DNA of 64,000 nucleotides from Undibacterium sp. CCC3.4 (GCF_034347425.1 NZ_CP133779.1:4216001-4280000), one strand, 5' to 3'. Shown: positions 48,019 to 58,187, counted from the stretch's first letter. Notes: generated by a model from the sequence alone, not told the origin. Numbers and translations are program-made.

Positions 48019-49431
48019 CTATCGCGGAACAATAAATACTGCTTTTTCCGTCACACTCACATCCTCGGCATCGAGATCTTGAATCACGAAGCGAATACGG
48101 TTCGAACCGATTTGCAGCACATTCGGCGGCACCCGTACCCGTACCGGCATGGCGCGAGCCGTGGCTGACTTGACGTCGATATCGGCATTATTGAGAATCA
48201 CAGCACCCGGCACACCGAGCACCCGCACACTGTAACGACGCGGTGACTCCTGAGTATTCATCACTTGCAAGCGATAGACATTTTCAATCTCACCGGCTTC
48301 GGTGATACGTGGCTGACCGCGATCTCGGATCACGTCGACTTTCAAGGGCACGTGGTAGTACAGCGACACCGCACTGGCAAGAATGATGAGGCCGAGTATG
48401 GCTGCATAAATCAGCGTGCGCAGACGGAATACGCGCTGCCACATCGCTTGCTTATCGAGCTTGCCAACCAGCGCGTGTTCGGTCGTGTAGCGGATCAAAC
48501 CGCGCTCATAACCCATTTTATCCATCACCTGATCACAACCATCGATACATAAGCCGCAGGCAATACACTCATATTGCAGGCCGTTGCGAATATCGATGCC
48601 AGTCGGACAAACCTGAACACAGATGCCGCAATCGACGCAAGCACCGAGGCCGGCCGCTTTAAAGTCGACTTTTTTATTGCGTGAACCGCGCGGCTCGCCG
48701 CGTTCACTGTCATAGGTGACGATGAGGGTATCTTTATCAAACATGGCGCTCTGAAAGCGCGCATACGGACACATATACTTACACACTTGCTCGCGCATCC
48801 AACCGGCATTGCCATAGGTGGCAAAACCATAAAACAGAAGCCAGAACGTCTCCCACGGCCCCAAAGTAAGGCCGGCGACTTCCAGCGTCAATTGGCGAAT
48901 CGGTGTGAAGTAGCCGACAAAGCTAAAGCCGGTCCATAAGGCGATCGCCAACCAAATAAAATGCTTGATGAATTTTAAAGAAAATTTACGCGCCGTCAGC
49001 GGCCCGGCATCGAGTTTAATGCGAGCATTGCGGTCACCTTCAACCCGTTGTTCTACCCAAAGAAAAATTTGGGTATACACGGTTTGCGGACAGGCGTAAC
49101 CGCAGAACAGGCGGCCAGCCACAGCGGTAAATAAAAACAGGGATAAAGCTGAAATCACCAACAACACGGCCAGATAAATAAAATCTTGCGGCCAAAAGAC
49201 AATACCAAAGATATAGAATTTACGCGTAACCAGATCGAACAGCACGGCTTGCCGGTCATTCCAGTTCAACCACACGGTACCGTAAAACATCAACTGCGTA
49301 ATGACCACCAACACCCAGCGCCATGAGGCGAACCAGCCTTTTTGCGAACGCGGATAAATCTTCTTGCGCTCTTCAAACAGGGCAAGGTCAACCTCGTCAA
49401 GAGGCACCGGGATGATGGGGATATGCTTCAT
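48019..49431 (-). CDS. ccoG: cbb3 oxidase assembly ferredoxin CcoG (FixG/RdxA)
   Basis: A 470-residue membrane protein. About five helices, the NosR/FixG pattern CGYACPQTVYTQIFLW and VCKYMCPYARFQSAMF, and two [4Fe-4S] motifs in CVDCGICVQVCPTGIDIR and CIACGLCIDGCDQVMDK are visible, then a C-terminal Ig-like domain in the periplasm. CcoG is reported to act in copper reduction for CcoN maturation. It follows ccoP by 41 bp. Confidence 0.96.
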   Translation of the reverse strand: MKHIPIIPVPLDEVDLALFEERKKIYPRSQKGWFASWRWVLVVITQLMFYGTVWLNWNDRQAVLFDLVTRKFYIFGIVFWPQDFIYLAVLLVISALSLFLFTAVAGRLFCGYACPQTVYTQIFLWVEQRVEGDRNARIKLDAGPLTARKFSLKFIKHFIWLAIALWTGFSFVGYFTPIRQLTLEVAGLTLGPWETFWLLFYGFATYGNAGWMREQVCKYMCPYARFQSAMFDKDTLIVTYDSERGEPRGSRNKKVDFKAAGLGACVDCGICVQVCPTGIDIRNGLQYECIACGLCIDGCDQVMDKMGYERGLIRYTTEHALVGKLDKQAMWQRVFRLRTLIYAAILGLIILASAVSLYYHVPLKVDVIRDRGQPRITEAGEIENVYRLQVMNTQESPRRYSVRVLGVPGAVILNNADIDVKSATARAMPVRVRVPPNVLQIGSNRIRFVIQDLDAEDVSVTEKAVFIVPR

Positions 49432-49472
49432 TTTTTGCGTCTTTATTAAATAATTACTTGTACTGCAAAAAC

Positions 49473-50465
49473 TTACTTATCAAGCGTGGTGGCAGCTGAA
49501 ATTTGCTTGATCGCAGGGACATCGGTGTCACTGACCTGGGCTGCCGTACCGTTATTCGACAAACTCCACACATAGGCTGCCAACAAATGGATCTTAGCTG
49601 GCGTCAGAATGTCTTTATGTGCCGGCATCTGGTTATTGCGACCCTTATTGATGGTTTCCATGATGGTATTGATATCACCGCCATAGAGCCAAATTTTGTC
49701 GCTCAAGTTCGGTGCGCCGAGCACTTGGTTACCCTTACCGTCGATACCATGACAAGCCGCGCAAGCCGCAAATTTCGGCTTACCGATCGCCGCTTTAATC
49801 GGATCATGCGCCGAATTCGACAAGCTCAGCACATAATTGGCGACATTGCGTACATCATCATCGGTACCGACCACGGCACCCATCGGTGGCATTTGACCGT
49901 GACGACCTTCATTGAGCGTGGTCTTGATCGTTTCCGGATCGCCACCATAGAGCCAGTCGGTATCGGTCAAATTCGGATAGCCTTTACCACCTTGCGCATC
50001 CGAACCGTGACACTGCGAACACGTGTTCAAGAACAGCCGTTGGCCGATTTCATGGGCTTGCGGATCTTTAGCGACCTCTTTGATATCCATTGCCAGAAAT
50101 TTATTGAAAACCGGACCGTACTGCGCCTCGCCATCTTTCATTTCCTTTTCATATTCGCCAACCTGACTCCAACCCAAGCTGCCTTGACGGGCACCAAAGC
50201 CTGGATACACAATCAGATAGCCGATGGCGAACACGATGGTCAGATAAAACAACCACTTCCACCACAATGGCAACGGATTATTCTGCTCCATCAAGTTGCC
50301 ATCCCAAACGTGTCCGGTCGTTTCCGCCGGCAAAGGCTTGCCGTCAGTACCGATCTTGACTCTCACCTTAGACTGCGACCACAACAGCAGTGCGCAGGCG
50401 GCAATACTGATGGCCACAACAATGGCGATCCCTATTCCCCACCATTCATTAAAAAAATCAGCCAT
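49473..50465 (-). CDS. ccoP: cbb3 oxidase dihaem subunit CcoP
   Basis: A 330-residue membrane cytochrome c. Two helices lie near the N-terminus (about 8-30 and 66-86; WWKWLFYLTIVFAIGYLIVY), then two c-haem domains with CSQCH (about 148) and CAACH (about 237), each followed by the DTDWLYGGD/SDKIWLYGGD type segments. It hands electrons from soluble cytochrome c to CcoO. The gene starts 2 bp after ccoQ. Confidence 0.97.
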   Translation of the reverse strand: MADFFNEWWGIGIAIVVAISIAACALLLWSQSKVRVKIGTDGKPLPAETTGHVWDGNLMEQNNPLPLWWKWLFYLTIVFAIGYLIVYPGFGARQGSLGWSQVGEYEKEMKDGEAQYGPVFNKFLAMDIKEVAKDPQAHEIGQRLFLNTCSQCHGSDAQGGKGYPNLTDTDWLYGGDPETIKTTLNEGRHGQMPPMGAVVGTDDDVRNVANYVLSLSNSAHDPIKAAIGKPKFAACAACHGIDGKGNQVLGAPNLSDKIWLYGGDINTIMETINKGRNNQMPAHKDILTPAKIHLLAAYVWSLSNNGTAAQVSDTDVPAIKQISAATTLDK

Positions 50466-50467
50466 GA

Positions 50468-50614
50468 CTATTTTCCATCCTCATTTTCAATTGGCAAGCG
50501 AGCCAGTTTCTCGAAGCGCTCCTTGTTACCGGAACTGAATGCCCAGTAGACGATGCCCACAAAAACAATCAGGCTGATCACCGTCACCACACTGCTCAGG
50601 ATTGTAAAGCTCAT
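50468..50614 (-). CDS. ccoQ: cbb3 oxidase small subunit CcoQ
   Basis: A 48-residue single-helix protein: MSFTILSSVVTVISLIVFVG, then IVYWAFSSGNKERFEKLARL. The order helix, YWAF and a charged tail is the standard CcoQ pattern, and it sits exactly between ccoO and ccoP. CcoQ stabilises the complex. GGGAAAAT precedes its ATG. Confidence 0.93.
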   Translation of the reverse strand: MSFTILSSVVTVISLIVFVGIVYWAFSSGNKERFEKLARLPIENEDGK

Positions 50615-50659
50615 AATTTTCCCTTTTTTAAAAAGTGATAACCCAAGGAGACACTCTTC

Positions 50660-51277
50660 TTAGTTTTTGTTTTTGATTGCCGTACCAAGAACCTGCAAGT
50701 AAGCGATCAAGGCATCAAGCTCAGTCTTGTTTTCCAATTCCGCCGGACCAGCTTTGATGTCGGCATCGGTGTATGGCACACCAAGTGTCTTCATCGCTTG
50801 CAGTTTCGGCGTGATATCGGATGGATCCAAGGGCGACTTGGCCAACCACGGATAAGCCGGCATATTCGATTCGACCACCACCGAGCGCGGATCAGTCAAG
50901 TGATCGCGGTGCCAGTTGTCGCTGTAACGACCACCGACGCGCGCCAGATCCGGACCAGTGCGCTTACTACCCCACTGAAACGGATGATCGTAGACCGATT
51001 CACCAGCCACCGAATAGTGACCATAACGTTCGGTTTCCGCACGGAATGGACGGATCATCTGCGAGTGGCAGCCGTAGCAACCTTCACGCAGATAAATATC
51101 GCGACCGGCCAGTTGCAGCGGCGTATAGGGCTTCATACCCTGCACCGGCTGCGTGGTCGACTTCTGAAAAAACAGCGGAACGATTTCCACCAAACCACCG
51201 ACACTGATCGTCAAGATAACCAATATCAGCATCAGGCCGACGTTGCGCTCGATCAGATCGTGAGTAAATTTACGCAT
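50660..51277 (-). CDS. ccoO: cbb3 oxidase monohaem subunit CcoO
   Basis: A 205-residue membrane-anchored cytochrome c. One N-terminal helix ([20 protein letters not shown]) is followed by the periplasmic domain with the haem site [14 protein letters not shown] (about 70) and a Met ligand region after [11 protein letters not shown]. It passes electrons from CcoP to CcoN. It is 27 bp after ccoN. Confidence 0.97.
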   Translation of the reverse strand: MRKFTHDLIERNVGLMLILVILTISVGGLVEIVPLFFQKSTTQPVQGMKPYTPLQLAGRDIYLREGCYGCHSQMIRPFRAETERYGHYSVAGESVYDHPFQWGSKRTGPDLARVGGRYSDNWHRDHLTDPRSVVVESNMPAYPWLAKSPLDPSDITPKLQAMKTLGVPYTDADIKAGPAELENKTELDALIAYLQVLGTAIKNKN

Positions 51278-51304
51278 TACATTTCTCCTGTTGATTTCTC
51301 TGAC

Positions 51305-52738
51305 TTATGCATGCGCGGTCGGCAATGCGGGAATCGCATTATTGACCGGCTTGGCAGCCATCAAAGTTTTCGCCACGTTATAAGCCATGACTACCATGCC
51401 GCTCAAATACATCGCGCCACCGGTCAGACGAATCACGTAGTACGGGAAGGTTGCTTTGACTGATTCCACGAAGGAATACGTCAAGGTACCGTCTTCATTC
51501 ACCGCACGCCACATCAAGCCCTGCATCACACCGGCGATCCACATCGAAGCGATGTACAGCACCACACCGATGGTGGCAACCCAGAAATGCACCTCAATCA
51601 AACGCTTGCTGTACATTTCAGTCTGACCGAACAGACGTGGAATGAGGTAATACAAACTGCCGATGGAAATGAAACCGACCCAACCCAAGGCACCCGAGTG
51701 CACATGGCCAATAGTCCAATCGGTGTAATGCGAGAGTGAATTGACGGTTTTAATCGCCATCATCGGACCTTCGAAGGTCGACATACCGTAGAACGACAGC
51801 GAAACGATCAGGAAACGCAAGATAGGATCAGAACGCAACTTGCTCCAAGCACCCGACAAAGTCATGATACCGTTGACCATGCCGCCCCAAGATGGCGCCA
51901 GCAAAATCAGTGAAAACACCATACCGATCGATTGTGCCCAATCCGGCAAAGCGGTGTAATGCAAATGATGCGGCCCCGCCCACATGTAAGTAAAAATCAG
52001 CGCCCAGAAATGGACGATGGACAGACGGTACGAGTACACCGGACGATCGATTTGCTTAGGAATGAAGTAGTACATCATGCCGAGGAAACCGGCAGTCAGA
52101 AAGAAACCGACCGCATTATGTCCATACCACCACTGCACCATCGCATCCTGCACACCGGCGTAAGCCGAGTAGGATTTAGTCAGCGAAACCGGAATCGCCG
52201 CACTGTTGACGATATGCAGAATCGCGACGGCCAAGATGAATGCACCGTAAAACCAGTTGGCAACATAAATATGCTCGACTTTGCGCTTGACCAGCGTACC
52301 GAAGAACACGATGGCATACGCGACCCACACCACGGCGATCAAAAGGTCGATAGGCCATTCGAGTTCAGCATACTCTTTACCCTGCGTGTACCCGAGCGGC
52401 AGCGTGATGGCCGCCGCGACGATCACCAATTGCCAACCCCAGAACGTGAATTCCGCCAAACCGTCCGAAAACAACCGGACGTTGGAAGTGCGCTGCACAA
52501 CATAGTATGACGTCGCCATCAGTGCACATCCGCCGAAGGCGAAAATCACTGCATTGGTGTGCAAGGGACGCAAACGTCCGTAGCTCAACCAAGGTATCCC
52601 TGTTAAAAATTCCGGCCAGGCCAGTTGAGTCGCAATCACCACGCCTACGAGCATGCCGACTATTCCCCAAACTACAGCCATGACAGAAAATTGGCGTACA
52701 ACTCGATAGTTGTAGGTGTTTTCTTTAGTTATCGTCAT
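51305..52738 (-). CDS. ccoN: cbb3 oxidase catalytic subunit CcoN
   Basis: A 477-residue haem-copper oxidase subunit I with 12 helices. Metal ligands and active-site residues are visible in [37 protein letters not shown] (His and the cross-linking Tyr region), [16 protein letters not shown] (CuB His pair) and [11 protein letters not shown] use the ATG at 52738 ([14 protein letters not shown]), preceded by GAGTGAG, not the frame from 52783. A perfect FNR box lies 58 bp upstream, so the cluster is very probably induced at low oxygen. Confidence 0.97.
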   Translation of the reverse strand: MTITKENTYNYRVVRQFSVMAVVWGIVGMLVGVVIATQLAWPEFLTGIPWLSYGRLRPLHTNAVIFAFGGCALMATSYYVVQRTSNVRLFSDGLAEFTFWGWQLVIVAAAITLPLGYTQGKEYAELEWPIDLLIAVVWVAYAIVFFGTLVKRKVEHIYVANWFYGAFILAVAILHIVNSAAIPVSLTKSYSAYAGVQDAMVQWWYGHNAVGFFLTAGFLGMMYYFIPKQIDRPVYSYRLSIVHFWALIFTYMWAGPHHLHYTALPDWAQSIGMVFSLILLAPSWGGMVNGIMTLSGAWSKLRSDPILRFLIVSLSFYGMSTFEGPMMAIKTVNSLSHYTDWTIGHVHSGALGWVGFISIGSLYYLIPRLFGQTEMYSKRLIEVHFWVATIGVVLYIASMWIAGVMQGLMWRAVNEDGTLTYSFVESVKATFPYYVIRLTGGAMYLSGMVVMAYNVAKTLMAAKPVNNAIPALPTAHA

Positions 52739-52795
52739 GATCTCACTCTGTTGTAAAAATACCCTGCCAGAATAACAAGGCACTGTTTAGTTACA

Positions 52796-52809
52796 TTGAT
52801 ACACATCAA
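52796..52809 (-). promoter_or_regulatory. Perfect FNR/Anr box of the cco operon
   Basis: TTGATACACATCAA matches TTGAT-N4-ATCAA at every defined base. It lies 58 bp before the ccoN start. A Crp/Fnr regulator with the matching recognition helix is encoded at 42051. Confidence 0.9.
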
Positions 52810-52978
52810 ATGTTTTCGGAATCCGAGAATGCTTCGCACAGTCCTGCCGCAAATAGCGCAAAGCTGCGTGCCCACAGGCGCAGAGTGAGACTGACGGTGG
52901 CTGGCCGCCTTAATAAAAAAATATCATCGGACCATCATAGCAAGTCCGTCATCATCACGGCTAACTCAATTCAAGACG

Positions 52979-53011
52979 AAAAAAAACGGCGTCCGCAGAC
53001 GCCGTTTTTTT
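52979..53011. terminator. ppiD terminator
   Basis: AAAAAACGGCGTC and GACGCCGTTTTTTT pair around CGCA, 15 bp after the ppiD stop on the minus strand. It also separates ppiD from the cco promoter. Confidence 0.88.
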
Positions 53012-53025
53012 GGAACTACCTGGTG

Positions 53026-54948
53026 TTACTCAATGACTGGCGCGCTCGTGCTCAGTGCCGCCTTATTGATCGTGACCTTGGCTTTGGTTTTCAAACCCTC
53101 GATATACGAACTCAGTTCTTGCTGTGCGATCAGATTAGCAAGTTGCTTCGCTTCCGCCTTGCGTTTTTCCAGATCTGGTGTGCCGGCATTGACTTTGGAA
53201 ATCCGATAGATGCTGTAGGCCTCGCCCGCTTCCAATGTGGCAAACGCCGGCAGCTTACGCGTATCGGCTTGCATGATTTGCTTGAGCGCCGCCGCCGGTA
53301 TATCGAGCGGCTTGGCGCGCGAAACCAGCTTCGCTTCAGCAAAGCCACTGCTTGCATCCGCCACCAGCAAGGCCGCCAAGCGCGCTTTACCGGCTTGCTC
53401 CGCCAAGACCAAGGCTTGCTCCTGCGTCAAGCGAGAAATGATCGCCGCGCGCACTTGATCCAAGGGTTGGCGACTGGCTGACTTATAGTCGACGATACGC
53501 GCTGCGACCAAGGTATTCGGTGCCACTTCAACCACTTCAGTGTTGTGTTTCTTCTTCACGACATCATCGGCAAACAAGGCTTTGATCAACTTTGGATTGG
53601 CCAGTACCGGATTAGTTACAGCAGGGTTGCCGCTGCGGGTGATGCCATCGACGACTTCAATTTTCAAACCGAGTTTATCCGCGACCGGCTTCAAACTGTC
53701 GGACTGTTCATACGTCAGATTACCGAAGCTTTCAGCGGCGTCAGCATACGCCTTGAGCGCTTTTTGTTTTTTAATATCACCAGCGATCTGGGTTTTGATA
53801 TCAGCCAGCGGTTTAACCGATGCCGGCTTGATATCAGTGACTTCAATGATATGAAAACCATAGTCACTCTGTACCACGTCGCTGATTTGTCCTTTACTGA
53901 GCTTGAACACGGCATCTTCAAATGGCTTGAGCATCGCGCCCTTACCGAAGAAATCGAGGTCACCACCACGTTCAGCCGAACCGGAATCTTGCGAGTTTTC
54001 TTTTGCCAATTTGGCGAAAGCCGACGGATTACTGCGCAACTGCAGCAGCAGCGCATCGGCTTTGGCTTTCGCCTTGGCTTTGACATCGGCGCTGGCATCT
54101 TTGCCGGCGGCGATCAGAATGTGGCTGGCACGACGCTGTTCATCGACGCTGTAAGCTTTTTGATTACTTTGGTAGAACGCTTCAATTTCCGCATCGCTGA
54201 CCACACTGCGCTCGGCCAAGGCTTCATTACTGAGCACCACGTACTGGGCTTTGATCATTTCAGGGATATCAAATTGCGCAGCATTTTTATCGTAATAGGC
54301 CTTGATCATCTCATCACTGAGCTTGACCTCTCCGAGGTAATCGCTAGCCTTGAACGATAACACCGCGACTTCACGTTCCTGCTCACCGATCAAAGCCAAA
54401 CGGTCGGAAATGGTCTTCGGTACAAAACTGGTGTTTTGCACCGCCCCGAGCAACTGCTCGAGCACCATATCTTGACGTAAGCGCTGTTCGTACAGGGCCG
54501 GATTCATGCCCTGGGCAGCGAGTAAGCTGATATAGCGTTCTTTATCAAAACTGCCGTCCGGTTTGATCATGCCGGGCGTCGCCAAAATCGCCTGCTGCAA
54601 CATGGCATCGCTGATCGACAATTTACTCTGCACAGTTTCGACCGCAATGGCCTTGCGACCGACCAGTTCATCGAGCACGCCCAGTTTCATTTCCGGTGTA
54701 TTGAGCAATTTCGAATCAAATTGCGCACCATACATCTGACGGAATTTATCGAGTTGCTCACGCATGGCACCATCGAGTTCCTGCTGCGCCACCACTTGGC
54801 CGGCGACTGTCGCGACCGTGGCACCGGCAGCCGCTTGCGATCGGGTATAACTTTCTATACCGAAAAAAGCAAACGACGGGAAAATAATCAGCAACAGCAA
54901 AAACTGCATCAAGCGCTGATGGGTACGAATATATTCAAACATGTTCAA
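53026..54948 (-). CDS. ppiD: Periplasmic folding chaperone PpiD (SurA N + rotamase)
   Basis: A 640-residue inner-membrane-anchored chaperone. One N-terminal helix (MQFLLLLIIFPSFAFFGI, about 14-32) leads to a SurA-type N-domain (VAGQVVAQQELDGAMREQLD) and a parvulin rotamase domain at about 265-360 (RRASHILIAAGKDASA, GGDLDFFGKGAMLKPFEDAVF, VQSDYGFHIIEVTDIKP). It helps newly exported outer-membrane proteins fold. In many Burkholderiales ppiD lies just downstream of hupB and tRNA genes; here about 4.2 kb of accessory DNA separates them. Confidence 0.95.
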   Translation of the reverse strand: MNMFEYIRTHQRLMQFLLLLIIFPSFAFFGIESYTRSQAAAGATVATVAGQVVAQQELDGAMREQLDKFRQMYGAQFDSKLLNTPEMKLGVLDELVGRKAIAVETVQSKLSISDAMLQQAILATPGMIKPDGSFDKERYISLLAAQGMNPALYEQRLRQDMVLEQLLGAVQNTSFVPKTISDRLALIGEQEREVAVLSFKASDYLGEVKLSDEMIKAYYDKNAAQFDIPEMIKAQYVVLSNEALAERSVVSDAEIEAFYQSNQKAYSVDEQRRASHILIAAGKDASADVKAKAKAKADALLLQLRSNPSAFAKLAKENSQDSGSAERGGDLDFFGKGAMLKPFEDAVFKLSKGQISDVVQSDYGFHIIEVTDIKPASVKPLADIKTQIAGDIKKQKALKAYADAAESFGNLTYEQSDSLKPVADKLGLKIEVVDGITRSGNPAVTNPVLANPKLIKALFADDVVKKKHNTEVVEVAPNTLVAARIVDYKSASRQPLDQVRAAIISRLTQEQALVLAEQAGKARLAALLVADASSGFAEAKLVSRAKPLDIPAAALKQIMQADTRKLPAFATLEAGEAYSIYRISKVNAGTPDLEKRKAEAKQLANLIAQQELSSYIEGLKTKAKVTINKAALSTSAPVIE

Positions 54949-54985
54949 CCAATCGTATGACTAAAAATGACAATTCTGGAATAAC

Positions 54986-55013
54986 AAAAAAAGGCGAACT
55001 CGCGTTCGCCTTT
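54986..55013. terminator. Terminator upstream of ppiD
   Basis: AAAAAGGCGAA and TTCGCCTTT pair around CTCGCG. It would end a minus-strand transcript entering ppiD from upstream, or a plus-strand one. The rest of 54949-55249 holds nothing that I recognise. Confidence 0.7.
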
Positions 55014-55249
55014 CGCATTTCCAGCGCAGCGGAACCGGTCGTTAGCGACTGATACGCCGGTCTATCCAAGGAATTAACAGCATTGTTAACACAAGAGAAC
55101 AATTTTCATCATTCCGTGTCGCCGCTGACCGAATCAGGATTTTATCAGTCTTTTCTGCCTGCTTGTGGCAGTGGCAGCAAAAAGAAGCAGTGAAAACAGG
55201 CTTTTTTGCTGATTTTTCATGATTAAAAACACAAGCAGGACAGACGTTC

Positions 55250-56719
55250 ATGCTCATGCCAGCAACATTAATGACAAACCATTACAATCACCCACCTATT
55301 CTCACCAACATGGCCAGTTCACGCCTCATGCCTCTTTCCGCAAAAGTCACCCCACCAGCGATCTACACAGATGGCTTGCCGGCGCGCGAACGTTTGCTCG
55401 CCATGCTGGCACTCTCGCTCGGCGTCGCCATGGCCTCACTCGACACGGCCATCGCCAATACCGCCCTGCCAGCGATCGCCGCACAATTGCATACCTCAGC
55501 GGCGGCCTCGGTCTGGATTATCAATGTCTATCAACTCGCCATGGTCGCAACCTTGCTGCCGTTTGCCGCGCTTGGCGAAATCATCGGTTACCGGCGCGTT
55601 GCATTGGCCGGCATCGCACTGTTTACACTGGCATCATTGGCCTGCGCCTGCGCTTGGTCGCTGCCCTCACTGGTGATCGCCCGGCTATTTCAGGGTTTAG
55701 GTGGCAGCGCCATCATGGGTGTCAATACGGCACTGCTACGTTCGATTTTCCCTGCCCAGCTACAGGGACGTGGCTTCGGCCTCAACTCCATGGTGGTCGC
55801 AGTAGCCTTCGCGACCGGGCCAACCCTGGCTTCCTTGATTTTAGTCAGCGCCGCATGGCCCTGGCTGTTCGCTATTAATATCATACCGGGTGTGATCGCA
55901 CTGCTGCTGGGGCGCCGCTTCCTGCCGCTGAGCGCAGGGGCCAAGCATCAGATCGATAAACTGACGGTGTTTTACAATATCGTCGCCTTCAGCCTGCTGA
56001 TTTTATTATTCGGTGACGCCGCCCATCTCGCTGCGCGCACCACCCTGCTGACCGAATTGATCGCGACGATGGCCTTCTTCGGCTTACTGATTCATCGCCA
56101 GCGCAATCATCATGCCCCGATGCTGCCGCTCGATTTATTACGCCGCCCCTTGTTTCTACTCTCGGTGGTGACAGCGATCTTTACTTTCGCCACCCAAAGC
56201 CTGGCCTTCGTGACGCTACCGTTTTATTTTGAAATCGTACTCGGCCGCTCACCCGTGGAAACCGGTTTTCTCATCACCCCGTGGGCCATCATGGTGGCCA
56301 TCATGGCACCGCTAGCCGGACGCCTCAGTGACCGCTATCCGGCCGGTCTGCTCGGCGGCATAGGCTTGGCGATTTTGGCCGCAGGTATGAGTGCACTGGT
56401 ATTTATGCCAACTACAGCCGGCGTAGCTGACATCGTCTGGCGCATGGCGGTCTGCGGAGTCGGTTTCGGTTTTTTCCAAGCCCCTAACCTGAAAGCGATC
56501 ATGAATTCCGCCCCCGCCAAACGTGCCGGCAGCGCCAGCGGCATCGTCGCCACCGCGCGCCTGCTCGGGCAAGCCAGCGGTGCCGCCTTGGTCGCGCTCT
56601 GCCTTAGTCTGTCTGGCAACGCCGGCACCAGCCATGCCTTGGTGCTGGGCGCACTGTTCGCCGGCTGTGCCAGCATTGCCAGTTTTTCACGCTTATTTGT
56701 TGCTGCGACGCCGGAATAG
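55250..56719 (+). CDS. MFS drug/proton antiporter (DHA2/EmrB type, 14 helices)
   Basis: A 489-residue membrane transporter. The first helices carry MASLDTAIANTALPAIAAQL, the DHA2 motif D1, then GEIIGYRRV (motif A) and LVIARLFQGLGGSAIMGVNT (motif B), and later GPTLASLILVSAAWPWLFAIN (motif C). Later helices are complete to the end. The true start is unclear: ATGs at 55250, 55271, 55310 and 55328 are in frame ahead of the first helix, and none has a strong ribosome-binding site. No EmrA-like partner or regulator is adjacent. It lies at one end of the accessory insert between ppiD and tRNA-Asp. Substrate unknown. Confidence 0.88.
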   Translation: MLMPATLMTNHYNHPPILTNMASSRLMPLSAKVTPPAIYTDGLPARERLLAMLALSLGVAMASLDTAIANTALPAIAAQLHTSAAASVWIINVYQLAMVATLLPFAALGEIIGYRRVALAGIALFTLASLACACAWSLPSLVIARLFQGLGGSAIMGVNTALLRSIFPAQLQGRGFGLNSMVVAVAFATGPTLASLILVSAAWPWLFAINIIPGVIALLLGRRFLPLSAGAKHQIDKLTVFYNIVAFSLLILLFGDAAHLAARTTLLTELIATMAFFGLLIHRQRNHHAPMLPLDLLRRPLFLLSVVTAIFTFATQSLAFVTLPFYFEIVLGRSPVETGFLITPWAIMVAIMAPLAGRLSDRYPAGLLGGIGLAILAAGMSALVFMPTTAGVADIVWRMAVCGVGFGFFQAPNLKAIMNSAPAKRAGSASGIVATARLLGQASGAALVALCLSLSGNAGTSHALVLGALFAGCASIASFSRLFVAATPE

Positions 56720-56865
56720 TCAGGCTAAGTCGGTTTTTTTAACAATCGCTGGCGCCGATGAACGCGTTTGGTTTGATGTTACCTCAGCTGCCCACGCCTC
56801 CGCATCGTCGCTCCCGCGTAGGCCGATACCTAGTGGCGGTTCACACAAAATACAAAGCAATACGA

Positions 56866-57009
56866 TCAGATGTCCAGGTTGGCACGCCGATCATCAGGCG
56901 CAAAGAACTTGACCGTCGCAGCATTGTCGAAAATCAGTTCACGCACCCGCTTCCCCAGCACAGCACGAATCAGAATGTTCGCATCGAGAACGATGGCCTT
57001 GCCACTCAT
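56866..57009 (-). pseudogene. Truncated PIN-domain toxin
   Basis: A 47-residue frame, MSGKAIVLDANILIRAVLGK then RVRELIFDNAATVKFFAPDD, ending RRANLDI-stop. It is the first third of a PIN toxin (usual length about 130-145) with only the first catalytic Asp. The ATG overlaps the antitoxin stop by 4 bp. The missing part was probably lost with the nearby insertions, so the toxin should be dead. Confidence 0.75.
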
Positions 57010-57293
57010 GCTGCTTTGGGTTTCAACTTTTTCGCAGGCGCACTTGCCCTCTTGCGTGCGACTTTGAAATCTGCCACTACAGACTCGACATCCACCCCCT
57101 GTGCCTCAAGCAGCTCGTCCAAGGTCTTGCTGGCTTTTTTCAAGGCAACAATATCGGCTTCCGCTTGTCCATGTATGGGAATAAAGTAGCCAACTGTTTG
57201 CCCATGCCGTGTCACCGCCACTGGCGTGCTTGATGCAATGTACTCGGCCAAGTCGGTGCGGAACTCGCGTATACCCACCTTCATTGTCTCCAT
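57006..57293 (-). CDS. Phd/YefM-type antitoxin
   Basis: A 95-residue antitoxin, METMKVGIREFRTDLAEYIA with VAVTRHGQTVGYFIP, the Phd/YefM fold that binds its own operator. The C-terminal half (LLEAQGVDVESVVADFKVAR) would bind the toxin; the end is Lys/Ala-rich. It is an orphan now because the PIN gene behind it is truncated. Confidence 0.82.
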   Translation of the reverse strand: METMKVGIREFRTDLAEYIASSTPVAVTRHGQTVGYFIPIHGQAEADIVALKKASKTLDELLEAQGVDVESVVADFKVARKRASAPAKKLKPKAA

Positions 57294-57410
57294 GTGATTG
57301 CCCTTTCAGTTGCGAATCTATGTGTACACACTTTACGCAATCCAGCAGACTGATGCAAGTCTCTCTCCAATTAATCAGCGATTGCAAGACGTAGTGCGAC
57401 CAGTACTCAG

Positions 57411-58094
57411 TTGTATCGACAAAACGCGGAACACACGACAACTTTCAGACATGTGGCCCCAGACCCCAACACCAGTAAAGCGCATCCGCAGAACAAGATT
57501 TACCCGTACTTACTGAGACGTATCGACGTCACTCGACCAAATATGGTCTGGAGTACAGACATCACCTTCATCAGGCTGCCGCGGGGTTTTGTGTATCTGG
57601 TGGCGATGGTTGACTGGTACAGCCGGAAGCTGCTGTCCTGGCGGTTGTCGAACACGATGGATACGGGGTTTTGCGTGGACTGCTTGGAAGAAGCCATAAA
57701 ATGGTATCGAACGCCGGAGATTTTTAATACCGATCAGGGTGCACAGTTTACCAGCCACGCCTTTACTGGGCTGCTGCTTAGAAGCGGCATTAAAATCAGC
57801 ATGGACGGTCGCGGTCGGGCACTGGATAATATTTTTGTTGAGCGCCTATGGCGCAGCGTGAAATAGGAAGAAGTGTATTTGAAAAAGCATGAAAGTATGC
57901 CGGAATTGGTGATCGGCTTGGCGAACTATTTTATGTTCTACAACGCTGAACGTAAACATCAATCATTGGGTTATCAAACGCCGGAAACCGTGTATGGCGC
58001 AGGCGTGGGCGGCGGTGCCAAGCTCGTGAATAAATTTGGTGCTGAACTGCCTGATTCAAAAATACAGGAAAAGAAAAGCACGGTAGTGATGTAG
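57411..58094 (+). pseudogene. IS3-family transposase OrfB remnant with an in-frame TAG
   Basis: The C-terminal rve integrase core of an IS3-family OrfB. Catalytic residues are present: VWSTDITFIRL, VDWYSRKLLSW, FNTDQGAQFTS and NIFVERLWRSVK, then after a TAG at 57864 EEVYLKKHESMPELVIG and NAERKHQSLGYQTPETVYG. Relatives read KYEEVYL, so the TAG replaces a Tyr codon. The N-terminal half and OrfA are missing. The element cannot transpose by itself. Confidence 0.88.
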
Positions 58095-58187
58095 TGCGAA
58101 TAACGGGGCCGCGCCGTGCAGCTGTGGCAGAAACAGGCACTATCTTAAACTCTTTGGATAATTGTCTGGACTTAGGGGGCCACTTTA
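57450..58187 (+). mobile_element. Truncated IS3-family insertion sequence
   Basis: The right end reads TGTCTGGACTTAGGGGGCCA then CTTTA, the typical inverted repeat of this IS3 subgroup, and abuts the interrupted ATPase gene at 58187. The left end is lost somewhere in 57300-57450, where there is no matching inverted repeat, so the IS is a right-end fragment. Confidence 0.7.

Noticed and set aside
55042-55257. 71-residue Cys-rich open frame upstream of the MFS gene
   Set aside because: The CPAC/CCHC-like pattern looks tempting, but there is no ribosome-binding site, no hydrophobic core and no known family; coding is unlikely.
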